Below the pieces are notes generated by a model. It was not told where the DNA came from and did no database searches. It saw nothing but the letters and a program-made list of their open reading frames with translations. DNA of 64,000 bases, taken from Amycolatopsis thermophila. Lineage in GTDB: Bacteria; Actinomycetota; Actinomycetes; Mycobacteriales; Pseudonocardiaceae. Location of the stretch: contig NZ_JAUSUT010000001.1 of assembly GCF_030814215.1 (NCBI RefSeq), positions 2,294,001 through 2,358,000 of the forward strand. Reading direction: 5' to 3'. Of the stretch, positions 34,468 through 43,670 are shown piece by piece (the first letter of the stretch is position 1; each line of letters starts with the position of its first letter). A program made the position numbers and the translations under genes.

Positions 34468-36176
34468 GCGTCTTCCTCCACCGGCAACCACGCCTCCACG
34501 ACCCAGCCCCCGTCCGGCGCCGGGCCCGCGGCGAGCCGGCCGTGCAGCAGCTCGACCCGCTCGCGCATCCCGACCAGACCGTATCCGCCCGACCCGCCGG
34601 CCGGGCGCGCCGCCACCCGACGGCCGTCGTCGGCCACCCGGATGTGCAGTTCGCCGTCCCGCACCTCGGCCAGCACGCACACCCGCGTCGCGCCGGCGGC
34701 GTGCTTCCCGGTGTTCGTCAGCGACTCCTGCACCAGCCGCAGCGCCGACCGCGCCACCTCCTGCGGCAGGTCCTTCGGCACCCGCACCTCGGCCTCGACC
34801 GGCACGCCCGTGTGCGCGGCCTCCACGAGCCGCCGCAGGTCGGCCTCGAGGTCCATCGTCGCCTGGTCGGTCACCGCCTCCGCGCCCGCGCGCATGCTGC
34901 CGACCAGCCGCCGCATCGCGGTCATCGCCTCGGTGCCCGCCGCCTCGATCCGCTCGATCACCTCCAGCGCGACCTTCGGGTTCTGGTCGGCGATCACCTT
35001 CGCCGCCTGCGCCTGCACGATGATCCCCGTGACGTGGTGCGCGACCAGGTCGTGCAGCTCCCGCGCCAGCGCCATCCGCTCCGAGTTCTGCGCGTCGGCG
35101 ACCGCGGCCTCGACCACCTTGCGGCGCTCCGAATCCCGCGCCCGGAAGTACAACCCGCACGCAATCGCGATGCCGAGCACGAGGACCGCGCCCACCACGA
35201 GGTCCCGCGCGTCGGCCAGCCCGAGCCGGCTGCGACCGGTGGCGAGCCCGGCGAGCGTGGTGAACGCGACCGTCACGGACAGCAGGCCGATCGTCGCCCA
35301 CGCCCGCTTCGGTTCGACGTGCCGGACCAGCAGGATGACCACCACGATGCCGGCGACGATCTCGGTGAACGGCAGGACACCGAAACCGCGCAGGTACTCG
35401 CTGGACGCGATGTACAGCGCCGGCGCGGTGGCGAAGATGACCGCCGCGAGGGCGATCCCGGCCCGCAGCGGCCGGCGGGTCGCGTAGATCGTGGTCGCCG
35501 CCGCGGCGATCGACAGGAGCAGCACGGGCAGCGAGCGGACGTCGGTGTGCAGCAGCTGGTACAGCTCGAAGAACAGCGGCAGGCTCAGCCCGCCGATCAG
35601 CGGCCACTGCTCGCGCACGAGGTTGCGCAGCGCGCTGTCCTTGCGCGGCGCATGGCTGCGCCGCAGGTGCAGCGCGGCGGCGACCGTGACGACCAGCAGC
35701 ACCAGCCCGACCAGCATCGTGTCGCTCATCCCGAACCGGTCGGAGCCGCGGCGGTACACGGTGGCGAACAGGCCGCCGAGCACGAGCGTCCCGGTGCCGA
35801 TGACCGCCTCCGGCCACCGGACCCGCCGCACGCAGAAGAACACCAGCTCCACGCCGGCGACGGTCTCGCTGAGCGACACGTTGCTCAACAGCGTGGTGTA
35901 GGCCGCCGCGTAGGTGACGCGGATCAGGAAGGTCGAGGCGAACAGCGTCGCGGCACCGGCGAACACCGCGGCCGCGGGCCGCGTCCGCGCCCACAGCGCG
36001 CACGCGCCCAGCACGATCATCCCGGGCAGCAGCAGCAGGTCGCGTCCGCGCGGGCCGATCGGGTCGACCGCGGCCGGCACCACGACGGCGAGATCGCACA
36101 GGAAGGCGGCGAGCAGGACAACGCCTTCGAGCCCCAGCCAACGCCAGGCCGCGGACACGCGATCGGAGAACGGCAC
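34464..36176 (-). CDS. sensor histidine kinase with large membrane domain
   Basis: A 570-aa kinase. About ten hydrophobic segments form two membrane blocks (residues about 10-150 and 160-330). The HisKA_3 box is RMALARELHDLVAHHVTGIIV, with phospho-acceptor His in ELHD. The ATPase domain has LRLVQESLTNTGKHA and GGYGLVGMRERVELL. GTG 36176 is chosen; the open frame to 36356 would run into the promoter of the divergent ABC operon. No extracellular sensor domain is evident, as in kinases that sense through their membrane part or through an ABC transporter. It is coupled to the response regulator. Confidence 0.9.
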   Translation of the reverse strand: MPFSDRVSAAWRWLGLEGVVLLAAFLCDLAVVVPAAVDPIGPRGRDLLLLPGMIVLGACALWARTRPAAAVFAGAATLFASTFLIRVTYAAAYTTLLSNVSLSETVAGVELVFFCVRRVRWPEAVIGTGTLVLGGLFATVYRRGSDRFGMSDTMLVGLVLLVVTVAAALHLRRSHAPRKDSALRNLVREQWPLIGGLSLPLFFELYQLLHTDVRSLPVLLLSIAAAATTIYATRRPLRAGIALAAVIFATAPALYIASSEYLRGFGVLPFTEIVAGIVVVILLVRHVEPKRAWATIGLLSVTVAFTTLAGLATGRSRLGLADARDLVVGAVLVLGIAIACGLYFRARDSERRKVVEAAVADAQNSERMALARELHDLVAHHVTGIIVQAQAAKVIADQNPKVALEVIERIEAAGTEAMTAMRRLVGSMRAGAEAVTDQATMDLEADLRRLVEAAHTGVPVEAEVRVPKDLPQEVARSALRLVQESLTNTGKHAAGATRVCVLAEVRDGELHIRVADDGRRVAARPAGGSGGYGLVGMRERVELLHGRLAAGPAPDGGWVVEAWLPVEEDA

Positions 36177-36228
36177 ACCGGAACGGTAGAGGATTCCGCT
36201 GCACGCGCACCTTGGCCGCCCGGCCACC

Positions 36229-36254
36229 CCGGATCGGCCGATCGGCCGATCCGG
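36229..36254. promoter_or_regulatory. perfect 26-bp palindrome between two-component system and ABC operon
   Basis: Positions 36229-36254 form a perfect palindrome built from overlapping GATCGGCC units (GATCGGCC at 36232 and 36240), centred at 36241/36242. It lies in the 133-bp divergent gap, 56 bp before the ABC ATPase start. It is a probable binding site for the NarL-type regulator or another dimeric protein. Confidence 0.65.
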
Positions 36255-36309
36255 ACACCCCGTCCGAGCTGTGAACCTGCTGTGCGGGAACACCGAAAGG
36301 GGAACGTTC

Positions 36310-37002
36310 ATGACTCCACAGGGGAGTGTCGTGCTGGCCGGGCGGGGGCTCGTCAAGCGCTACGGCGAGCAGGTGGCGCTGGCCGGCGTGGACATCGACA
36401 TCCACGCCGGGGAGGCGCTGGCCGTCGTCGGACCGTCCGGTTCGGGCAAGACGTCGCTGCTGCACGTGCTGGCCGGGATCCTGCGACCGGACGGTGGTGA
36501 GATCACCCTCGACGGGCAGCGCATCGAGCAGCTGTCCGAGACCAGGCGCAGCGAGCTGCGGCGCACCGAGTTCGGTTTCGTGTTCCAGCAGGGGATGCTG
36601 GTGGCCGAGCTGTCCGCCGAGGAGAACGTCGCGCTGCCGATGCTGCTCGGCGGAGCGCGCCGGAAGGAGGCCGTCGGCGCCGCGCGGGAGTGGCTGGGAC
36701 GGCTCGGCCTGCGGGGCCGGGAGGGGGCCCGGCCGGGTGAGCTGTCGGGTGGCCAGGCGCAGCGGGTCGCTATCGCCCGAGCGCTCACGCACCGGCCGAA
36801 GGTCATCTTCGCCGACGAGCCGACCGGCGCGCTGGACACCCGCACCGGCAAGGACACCATGGACTCCCTGCTGGTCGCGGCGTCGGACGCGGGCGCCGCG
36901 GTGGTCATCGTGACGCACGACGTGGAGCTGGCCGCTTCGCTCCCGCGCACGGTCACCATCCGGGACGGGCGGATCGCGGAGCAGGTGGGGGTGCTGTCGT
37001 GA
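36310..37002 (+). CDS. ABC transporter ATP-binding protein (MacB/LolD type)
   Basis: A 230-aa ATPase. Walker A is VVGPSGSGKTSLLHVLAG, then the Q-loop FVFQQGMLVAEL, the LSGGQAQRVAIARAL signature, Walker B VIFADEPTGALD and the H-loop IVTHD. The DEPTGALDT form is characteristic of the MacB/FtsE/LolD export class. ATG 36310 follows an AAAGGGGA site. The stop overlaps the permease start (GTGA). It energises the FtsX-like permease next to it. Confidence 0.95.
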   Translation: MTPQGSVVLAGRGLVKRYGEQVALAGVDIDIHAGEALAVVGPSGSGKTSLLHVLAGILRPDGGEITLDGQRIEQLSETRRSELRRTEFGFVFQQGMLVAELSAEENVALPMLLGGARRKEAVGAAREWLGRLGLRGREGARPGELSGGQAQRVAIARALTHRPKVIFADEPTGALDTRTGKDTMDSLLVAASDAGAAVVIVTHDVELAASLPRTVTIRDGRIAEQVGVLS

Positions 37003-39218
37003 TCCCGGTCGAACTGGCGGTCAAGGTGCTGCGGGCCGACCGCCGCACCCGGACCGCCACCCTGCTCACCGCGGTGGGGGTCGCGGTGGCCACGGGCCTG
37101 GTGCTCCTGCTGCTGAGCCTGCCCTACGCCACGCAGGCAAGGGCCGAGCGCTCGGTGTGGCAGAAGCAGTACGGCAACGACAGCGGCGGCGGCACGCCCA
37201 CCCTCTCCATCGCGACGAGCACCGACTTCACCGGCGGCCGCCAGATCGACCGCGTCGACGTCGCCGCGCTGGCCGGCGGGGTCGCGTTGCCCGCCGGCGT
37301 GCCGAAGTTGCCCGCGCCCGGTGAGGTCCTGGTGTCGCCGGAGCTGTACCAGGCCATCAACCGCCTCCCGGCGTCCCAGCTGGCCGACCGGTTGCCGGGA
37401 CGGATCGTGGGCACGCTCGGCGAGGACGCGCTGCGGTACCCGGACCAGATGGTGGCCCTGGTCGGGCACAGCCCGGAGACCATGCCGTCCAGCGCGACCG
37501 AGCGCGCCGGGTTCCTGCCGCCGTCCCAGGCGCAGGTGGACGGGCTGCTGACCCTGCTGGCCGGGGTCGGGGTCGTGGTGCTGCTGGTGCCGAGCCTGGT
37601 GCTGGTCGCGTCGTCGGCGCGGCTCATCGCGGCGCGCCGGGAGCGGCGGCTGGCGGCGCTGCGCCTGGCCGGTGCGACGCCGGGCCAGGTCGTCGCGATC
37701 ACCGCGGCGGAGACCGGGATCGCGGCGGTCGCCGGTGCCCTGCTCGGCTGGGCGGCGGGCCCGCTGCTGTGGGCGCTCGCCCGCCTCGTGCCGTGGGACG
37801 GCGGGACGTGGCTCGCCGGGGACTTCCGGGTGCCGGCCGCGCTCACCGTGGCCACGCTGGTCGCGGTGCCGGTGCTGGTCGTGCTGGCGGCCGTGCTCGG
37901 GTTGCGGCGGGTGGTGCGCAACCCGGTGGGTGCGGTCGTGGAGCACACGCCGAAGCCGTTGCGCTGGTGGCGGCTCCTCTCGTTGCCGGCGACCGCCGTG
38001 TTCTTCTTCGTCGCGATCGAGAAGGGGCACGACGTCAACCTGGTGCTGCTGGGCCTGGCGCTGATGATCGTCTCAGCCATGCTGGTCGGCCCGTACGTGA
38101 CCGCGGTGATCGGCGGGTTGTTCGTGAGCCGCTGGCGCAAGCCGGCGACGCTGCTGGCCGGGCGGCGGCTGCGCAACGACCCGCGCGGCGCCTACCGGGC
38201 CTCCGCGGGCGTCGTGCTCGCGGTGTTCACCGGGTCGATGGCGCTGACGCTGATGCCCAGCTTGGAGGCGATGACCGGGGGTGGCGGGACCTACCGCGAC
38301 TCGGTGCTGTCGGTCGACGCCTCCGGCCAGGAGGCCGCGGCGATCGCCGGCCGGGCCAACGCCACGCTCGCGCGCTACAACCTGCCGGCCCGTGCCGTCT
38401 CGATGCCCGAGGTGATCCTGAAGTCGGTCAACGGGTCCAGCTACCCGGGTGTGGTCGTGTCCTGCACCGACGCGGTGCAGCTGTTCCGCGTGCAGGCCAG
38501 TTGCGACGGGCCGGGGGTGTACCACACCAACGACCTCGAGCTCGGCGGCTTCCAGGTGGCCGGGTCCTACGACGCGCCGGGGGTTCCGTTCGCGCCCGGC
38601 ACCGCGGTGAAGCCGGTCTTCCGGACCGACGACGACGGGTACGTCCCGCTGCTGGTCGACCCGGCGGTGCTGCCGGCCGGGATCACGCCCGAGTACGGCC
38701 GGGTCGCCGTCGACACGACACCGGCCGACGCGGAGGTGGTGCGGACCGCGCTGGTCGGGGCCGCCGGGGGCGAGCGGGTGTTCAGCCGCGACGTGTACCT
38801 GACCGAGCAGCGCAACCAGCTGGACGACCTGCGCCGGGTCACCGTCATCGGGGTGACGGTCGCGGCCGTGCTGGCGGGGTGCAGCGCGGCGATCGCGACC
38901 GCCGGATCGGTGATGGACCGGCGCCGCACGTTCGGGGCGCTGATGGCGGCGGGCACGCCGACGCGGGTGCTGTCGCGGGCGCTGCGGATGGAGGCCGCGC
39001 TGCCCGCGCTGGTCGCCACCATCGGATCGGGGGTGCTGGGAATGATCGCGGGGCTCGGCTTGTTCTCGATCATCCAGGAATCCCGGGACGCCCCGGCGGT
39101 GATCAGCCCGTGGCTGGCGGCGCCGGTGGTGCTGGGGCTCGCGGTGGCCGTGCTCGCGGCGTCGGCCTGCACGCCCGCCCTGAACCGGGTGCGCGCCGAA
39201 CCGCTCGCGGACGAGTGA
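36999..39218 (+). CDS. FtsX-like ABC transporter permease
   Basis: A 739-aa membrane protein. TM1 is near residues 20-45 (LLTAVGVAVATGLVLLLLSL), followed by an extracytoplasmic segment. TM helices occur near 185-205, 230-265, 285-310 and 325-370. A second extracytoplasmic block (about 410-600) precedes three more helices with RRTFGALMAAGTPTRVLSRAL in the FtsX coupling-loop position. Two FtsX units make it a complete permease half. Systems of this kind expel peptides or lipophilic drugs, or move lipoproteins. The divergent two-component system suggests a stress- or drug-induced exporter. Confidence 0.88.
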   Translation: MIPVELAVKVLRADRRTRTATLLTAVGVAVATGLVLLLLSLPYATQARAERSVWQKQYGNDSGGGTPTLSIATSTDFTGGRQIDRVDVAALAGGVALPAGVPKLPAPGEVLVSPELYQAINRLPASQLADRLPGRIVGTLGEDALRYPDQMVALVGHSPETMPSSATERAGFLPPSQAQVDGLLTLLAGVGVVVLLVPSLVLVASSARLIAARRERRLAALRLAGATPGQVVAITAAETGIAAVAGALLGWAAGPLLWALARLVPWDGGTWLAGDFRVPAALTVATLVAVPVLVVLAAVLGLRRVVRNPVGAVVEHTPKPLRWWRLLSLPATAVFFFVAIEKGHDVNLVLLGLALMIVSAMLVGPYVTAVIGGLFVSRWRKPATLLAGRRLRNDPRGAYRASAGVVLAVFTGSMALTLMPSLEAMTGGGGTYRDSVLSVDASGQEAAAIAGRANATLARYNLPARAVSMPEVILKSVNGSSYPGVVVSCTDAVQLFRVQASCDGPGVYHTNDLELGGFQVAGSYDAPGVPFAPGTAVKPVFRTDDDGYVPLLVDPAVLPAGITPEYGRVAVDTTPADAEVVRTALVGAAGGERVFSRDVYLTEQRNQLDDLRRVTVIGVTVAAVLAGCSAAIATAGSVMDRRRTFGALMAAGTPTRVLSRALRMEAALPALVATIGSGVLGMIAGLGLFSIIQESRDAPAVISPWLAAPVVLGLAVAVLAASACTPALNRVRAEPLADE

Positions 39219-39223
39219 GCCGC

Positions 39224-39259
39224 ACCGGCCGCCCTTTCGTCGGGGGAGGGGCGGCCGGT
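39224..39259. terminator. bidirectional terminator between ABC permease and trmB
   Basis: An 11-bp perfect stem (39224-39234 with 39249-39259, ACCGGCCGCCC) with a 14-nt loop containing CTTTCG. It begins 6 bp after the permease stop and ends at the last base of trmB, serving both convergent genes. Confidence 0.75.
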
Positions 39260-39957
39260 CAGCCCCGGCGTTCGAAGATCAGGTCGCGGCTGACGCGGCC
39301 CTCCTGGTCGGCCCGCTGCTCGAACTTCGTCACCGGACGCCAGCCCGGGCGCGGCGCCCAGTCGTCGAAGCGGTTGCGCAGCGCGGGCTCGGCCGAGCAC
39401 ACCTCGAGCATCTGCTCGGCGTAGTGCTCCCAGTCGGTGGCCAGGTGCAGGATCCCGCCCGGCGCGAGCCGTGACGCGACGAGCGCGACGAACTCCGGCT
39501 GGACGAGCCGCCGCTTGTGGTGGCGCTTCTTCGGCCACGGGTCCGGGAAGAAGATCCGCACCCCGGACAGCGAATCCGGCTCGATGTGCTCCTTCAGGGC
39601 GATCACCGCGTCCCCGTGGAGCAGCCTCAGGTTCTCCAGGCCGAGCCGCTCGGCGCGCAGCATGAGCTGCCCGAGGCCCGCCTCGTACACCTCGACGGCG
39701 ACGTAGTTGACCTCCGGCTCGGCTGCGGCCAATTGCGCGGTCGTCTCACCCATGCCGGAGCCGATCTCCAGCAGCACCGGAGCCTTGCGGCCGAACCACT
39801 CCGCGAAGTCGATCGGACCGGGTGGCAGCTCGGCGACCGTGCGCCCGAGGTCCGCCCACTGGCGCTCCCAGGCCCGCTGCTGGCCGACGGTCATCCGGCC
39901 GCCACGCTGCACGTAGCTGACGACGCTGCGCAGCCGGGGTTGGTGCTCGCTCTCCAC
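39259..39957 (-). CDS. trmB: tRNA (guanine-N7-)-methyltransferase
   Basis: A 232-aa SAM-dependent enzyme that methylates G46 in tRNA. The SAM loop is VLLEIGSGMGETTAQLA, then VAVEVYEAGLGQL, the signature FFPDPWPKKRHHKRRLV and TDWEHYAEQML near the C-terminus. The GTG start at 39957 adds a short N-terminal basic region (SYVQRGGRMTVGQQRAWE) usual for actinobacterial TrmB. It lies 18 bp downstream of the 187-aa gene, probably one operon. Confidence 0.95.
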   Translation of the reverse strand: MESEHQPRLRSVVSYVQRGGRMTVGQQRAWERQWADLGRTVAELPPGPIDFAEWFGRKAPVLLEIGSGMGETTAQLAAAEPEVNYVAVEVYEAGLGQLMLRAERLGLENLRLLHGDAVIALKEHIEPDSLSGVRIFFPDPWPKKRHHKRRLVQPEFVALVASRLAPGGILHLATDWEHYAEQMLEVCSAEPALRNRFDDWAPRPGWRPVTKFEQRADQEGRVSRDLIFERRG

Positions 39958-39975
39958 CCGCCCAAATTAGCTGGC

Positions 39976-40539
39976 CTAGCGGACCGCCTCGAACTCCCCC
40001 AACCGGGAACGCAGCCCGCCGACCCCGGCGACCGCGATCGGTGCGGGTGTGGTGCCCGTGTGCGCCGGCAGCACGTCGATCCACCCGTCGTGCCGGCTCG
40101 TGTTCAGGATCGTGGTCGGGATCTTGTGCCCGGAGCGCCCGTTCTCCGACGGCATGAACTCCCAGTACCCGGACTCGCCGTCGGCGGCCCACGGCACGTA
40201 CTCCCAGCCGGGTCGGCGGGACAGCAGCTGGGCCACGCGGTCTTCGATCCGGAAACCGGACTCCCGCGAGTCGAGCCTGCCCTCGGCGAGGGCGCGCAGC
40301 CACCACGGGGCCGGGATCATCTCGACACGGGCGCTCACGGCGCGGAACAACGCCAGCACCTCACGCTCGCGACCGCGGTGGATCCAGGCGTGCCGGATCT
40401 CGGACGGCCGGGTCGCCGTCGCGACGATCCGCGGCAACTCCACGGCCTGCGACCACTCGAGCGCGTCGAGCGGTTCCAGTGCGGGGGGATGCGCCGCGGT
40501 GCGCGAAGAGCCGATGCCTCGACCGAAATCCACCGTCAA
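39976..40539 (-). CDS. conserved actinobacterial protein of unknown function linked to trmB
   Basis: A 187-aa cytoplasmic protein. It contains LEWSQAVELPRIVATATRPSE, EIRHAWIHRGREREVLALFR, MIPAPWWLRALAEGRLDSRE, a Trp/Tyr-rich GYWEFMPSENGRSGHK and HDGWIDVLPAHTG. I recall a similar gene (Rv0207c) next to trmB in M. tuberculosis but know no function. The TTG start at 40539 is supported by GGAGGT 6 nt upstream; GTG 40533 is possible. Constant linkage to trmB hints at an RNA-related role (weak inference). Confidence 0.75.
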   Translation of the reverse strand: MTVDFGRGIGSSRTAAHPPALEPLDALEWSQAVELPRIVATATRPSEIRHAWIHRGREREVLALFRAVSARVEMIPAPWWLRALAEGRLDSRESGFRIEDRVAQLLSRRPGWEYVPWAADGESGYWEFMPSENGRSGHKIPTTILNTSRHDGWIDVLPAHTGTTPAPIAVAGVGGLRSRLGEFEAVR

Positions 40540-40684
40540 GGGTCACCTCCGTGGAGTCGCCTGACGTGGTATCTCCAGAATGCCTGGTCAGAAGTGGTGC
40601 GTCCGCTTCCTGTGAGCCCAACCACAGTACCTTTACGCGCTATTAACCCGGGGGTTGTAACCGCATCACCCGGTGACGGCGAAA

Positions 40685-40756
40685 GGCCCGGGCCACCCCC
40701 CGAATTCGGTGGCCCGGGCCGTTCATCTCCCCGTGGCTCCGGTCCCCACCGGAGCC
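40685..40756 (-). terminator. tandem hairpins downstream of the ABC-2 operon
   Basis: Two perfect hairpins: GGCTCCGGT-cccc-ACCGGAGCC at 40735-40756, and a 13-bp stem (40685-40697 with 40708-40720, GGCCCGGGCCACC) with a 10-nt loop. Both lie just beyond the ABC-2 permease stop on the minus strand and probably end that transcript. Confidence 0.75.
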
Positions 40757-40773
40757 TTCCTGTGGTGGTCTGC

Positions 40774-41547
40774 TCAGGCGTCGCGCTTGCGGGCGACGCC
40801 GATCGCGATGGCCAGCAGGGCGACGGCGACCGCCGCGAAGTAGGCCAGCGACCAGCCCTGCGACAGCACGGCGGTGGACATCGGTGCGCCCGCGTCGGCG
40901 TTGCGGCCCATGTTCGACAGCCCGTCGCCGGTGAGGAACTTGTTGGCGACGTTGAACGGCAGCCACTGGTAGATGTCGTCCCCGATGCTCGGGATGAGCC
41001 GGACCAGGTCCTCCACGGCCAGCGCGTAGATCAGCAGCAGCGCGATGGCGCCGGCGCTGTGGCGGAGCAGGATGCCCACGGCCACCGCGATCACCGCGGC
41101 CAGCGCGTAGACGGCCCCGACACCGGCCACGTTGATCCAGTCGGCGCCGCTGTCGAGCGCCAGGTCCGCCTGCGGCTTGAGCACGTTGGCCAGCCCCCAC
41201 GAGCCGAACGCGCTCAGTTCGCCGATGACCAGCGCGACCAGCGCGACCACGGTCGTCTTCGCGACCAGTACGGCGGCGCGGTTGGGCACCGCCTGGAAGG
41301 TCGTGCGGATCGTGCCGAAGCGGTACTCGGTGGTGACCGCGAGCGCGGCCAGCACCATGATCACGGCCATGCCGAAGCTGTAACCGAACTGCGTCGAACC
41401 GACGGTGGCGGTGAATTCGCCGTTGTCGTCCGCGTTGCCGACGATCAGCGCCGAGAACCCGATCGTGACGGCCAGCGCGACCAGGGCGCACCACCACGGC
41501 GAGCGGGTGGTGAAGAGCTTCATCCGTTCCACGGCGAGCAAAGTCAT
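40774..41547 (-). CDS. ABC-2-type transporter permease
   Basis: A 257-aa membrane protein. It has a cytoplasmic start MTLLAVERMKLFTTRSPWW, then six hydrophobic helices: residues about 20-37, 55-75, 95-118, 140-165, 170-190 and 230-250. The EYRFGTIRTTFQAVPNR loop after TM2 is the typical ABC-2 cytoplasmic coupling segment. It follows its ATPase gene by 14 bp. The pair probably exports a hydrophobic compound; the NarL-type system at 44.2-46.1 kb is a candidate regulator. Confidence 0.88.
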   Translation of the reverse strand: MTLLAVERMKLFTTRSPWWCALVALAVTIGFSALIVGNADDNGEFTATVGSTQFGYSFGMAVIMVLAALAVTTEYRFGTIRTTFQAVPNRAAVLVAKTTVVALVALVIGELSAFGSWGLANVLKPQADLALDSGADWINVAGVGAVYALAAVIAVAVGILLRHSAGAIALLLIYALAVEDLVRLIPSIGDDIYQWLPFNVANKFLTGDGLSNMGRNADAGAPMSTAVLSQGWSLAYFAAVAVALLAIAIGVARKRDA

Positions 41548-41561
41548 GGTGTGCCTCTCCC

Positions 41562-42494
41562 CTAGTTCGCCGGCTCGAGCGCGTGCCGGGCCTCGGCCTC
41601 GATGCCGGTGTGGTACTCCACGGAGTCACCCGTGATCTGCATGAACGCCTGCTCCAGCGAACCCGTCTGCGGGCTCAGCTCGTGCAGCACGATGCCGTTG
41701 CCTGCGGCCAGCTCGCCGATCTTCGCGCTGTCCAAACCGGACACCAGGATGCCGTCGTCGGTGTCGGTGGCGCTGTCGGCGGGCAGCAGCGCGCGCAGCC
41801 GGTCCAGCTGCGGGCTGCGCACCTTGACCGTGTTCTCGCTGGCGCGGGCCACGAATTCCTTGGTGCTGCTCTGCGAGATCAGCCTGCCCTTGCCGATGAC
41901 CACGAGGTTGGAGGCGGTCAGCGCCATCTCCGACAGCAGGTGGCTGGAGACGAACACGGTGCGGCCCTCGTCGGCGAGGCGGTGCATGAACTTGCGGATC
42001 CAGAGGATGCCCTCGGGGTCCAGCCCGTTGACCGGCTCGTCGAACAGCAGCACCTCGGGGTCGCCGAGCAGGGCGGCGGCGATGCCCAGCCGCTGCGACA
42101 TGCCCAGCGAGAACCCGCCCGCGCGCTTGCCCGCGACGCTGGTCAGGCCGACGATCTCGAGCACCTCGTCCACGCGGCGCATCGGGATGTGGTTGGACTT
42201 CGCCATCCACGCCAGGTGTGCCCGCGCCGAGCGGTTCGGGTGCACCCACTTGGCGTCGAGCAGCGCGCCGACCGTCCGGAGTGGATTCTTCAGCTCGGTG
42301 TAGCGCTTGCCGCCGATCGTCACCCGGCCGCTCGTCGGGTTGTCCAGGCCCAGGATCATCCGCATGGTGGTCGATTTGCCCGCACCGTTCGGGCCGAGGA
42401 AACCGGTCACCTCACCCGGGGCGACGTCGAATGACAGATCGTTGACGGCGAGCGTTTTTCCGTAGTGTTTGGTGAGGCCCCGTGCCTCTATCAT
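41562..42494 (-). CDS. ABC transporter ATP-binding protein (DrrA/CcmA-like)
   Basis: A 310-aa ATPase. Walker A is FLGPNGAGKSTTMRMILGL, then the signature FSLGMSQRLGIAAALL, Walker B VLLFDEPVNGLDPEGI and the H-loop VSSHLLSEM. The C-terminal 90 residues form the regulatory extension common in drug-export ATPases (SLEQAFMQITGDSVEYHTG). The frame opens at 42596 but ATG 42494 has GGGGA 7 nt upstream. It is the first gene of the two-gene operon with the ABC-2 permease. Confidence 0.93.
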   Translation of the reverse strand: MIEARGLTKHYGKTLAVNDLSFDVAPGEVTGFLGPNGAGKSTTMRMILGLDNPTSGRVTIGGKRYTELKNPLRTVGALLDAKWVHPNRSARAHLAWMAKSNHIPMRRVDEVLEIVGLTSVAGKRAGGFSLGMSQRLGIAAALLGDPEVLLFDEPVNGLDPEGILWIRKFMHRLADEGRTVFVSSHLLSEMALTASNLVVIGKGRLISQSSTKEFVARASENTVKVRSPQLDRLRALLPADSATDTDDGILVSGLDSAKIGELAAGNGIVLHELSPQTGSLEQAFMQITGDSVEYHTGIEAEARHALEPAN

Positions 42495-42712
42495 GGTTGC
42501 TCCCCTGCTGGTCAAAGCCTGTTGTTTCCCCGTGCGGCTCTCATGCTGACCGATCGGGGTACGCGAGCGCGTCATCCTGTGGTTCGAACTTCCCACCCGA
42601 CTGCGGTAGTAGCCTCCCGCGAATTCCGTGCGCGCGGGATCGGTGATGACCCTGAATCGCCCCTGAGCTTCGGCGCCCGGTTTTGTCGGGGTCGGGCGTT
42701 ATCGTCCCGGTC

Positions 42713-43621
42713 ATGGCTGCGAAGACGGCGCTCGTGACGGGCGCGACCAGGGGGTGCGGCCGCGCGATCGCGGTCGAGCTGGGGCGGACCGGCGCCACGG
42801 TGTACGTCACGGGGCGTACGACGCGAGGGTCGGCCTCGCCGATGAAACGGGTGGAGACGATCGAGGAGACGGCCGAACTGGTCGACGCGGCGGGTGGCCG
42901 GGGCGTGCCGGTGCGCTGCGACTTCACGTCGGTGGCGGAGGTGGACGCGCTGCGGGCCCGCGTCGCGGAGGAGGCCGGCGGGCTCGACGTGCTGGTCGAC
43001 GACGTGTGGGGCGGCGATCCGTTCGTCGACTTCGAGCGGCCGTACTGGGAGTCCAGCCTGGACGATGCGCTGCACCTGGTGCACAACGCGCTGGACACGC
43101 ACCTGATCGCGCTGCACCGGCTGCTGCCGCTGCTTGTGGGGCGGCCGGGCGGGATAGTGATCGAGGTGACCGACGGCGACGACGACGAGTACGTGGGCGC
43201 GGGCATTCCGTACTACCTGGCGAAGTGCGGGGTGCGGGCGCTCGGCCGGGCGCTGGGGGCCGAGCTGGCGGCGAAGGGGTGCGTCGGGCTCGCGGTGACC
43301 CCGGGGTTCCTGCGTTCGGAGGCGATGCTGGACCTGTTCGGCGTGACGGAGCAGACCTGGCGCGACGCGGTCACCGGCGACGGCGGCCCGGACTTCGCGA
43401 TCTCCGAGACGCCCTACTACCTGGCCCGCGGCGTGGCGGCGCTGGTGGGTGATCCCGAGGTGGCGCGCTTCGCCGGCCGGACGCTCGCCTCGTGGACGCT
43501 CATGCACGAGTACGGCTTCACCGACGTGGACGGTTCCCGCCCCGACTGGGGTCGCTGGTACGCCGAGGTCCACAAAGCGGGCCAGAACCCGGCGGACGTG
43601 GACCCGGCGCCCTACCGCTGA
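42713..43621 (+). CDS. short-chain dehydrogenase, extended C-terminus
   Basis: A 302-aa SDR. Cofactor loop TGATRGCG. The Arg in VTGRTTRGS suggests NADPH use. The LVDDVWGGDPF region replaces the usual NNAG and holds the Trp typical of a DHRS1-like group. The catalytic pair is in YYLAKCG. PGFLRSEAMLDLFG follows. It is 50 residues longer than classical SDRs, ending GRWYAEVHKAGQNPADVD. It is divergent from the ABC-2 operon. The substrate is unknown. Confidence 0.85.
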   Translation: MAAKTALVTGATRGCGRAIAVELGRTGATVYVTGRTTRGSASPMKRVETIEETAELVDAAGGRGVPVRCDFTSVAEVDALRARVAEEAGGLDVLVDDVWGGDPFVDFERPYWESSLDDALHLVHNALDTHLIALHRLLPLLVGRPGGIVIEVTDGDDDEYVGAGIPYYLAKCGVRALGRALGAELAAKGCVGLAVTPGFLRSEAMLDLFGVTEQTWRDAVTGDGGPDFAISETPYYLARGVAALVGDPEVARFAGRTLASWTLMHEYGFTDVDGSRPDWGRWYAEVHKAGQNPADVDPAPYR

Positions 43622-43670
43622 CGCCCGACCGGGAACCGCACGAAGCGGGCGAGCCGCAGTCGCGCCCGCC

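Noticed and set aside
33817..36918. A 1033-codon minus-strand frame
   Set aside because: Only the 3' part is the response regulator; the upstream portion is a shadow of the kinase in another frame.
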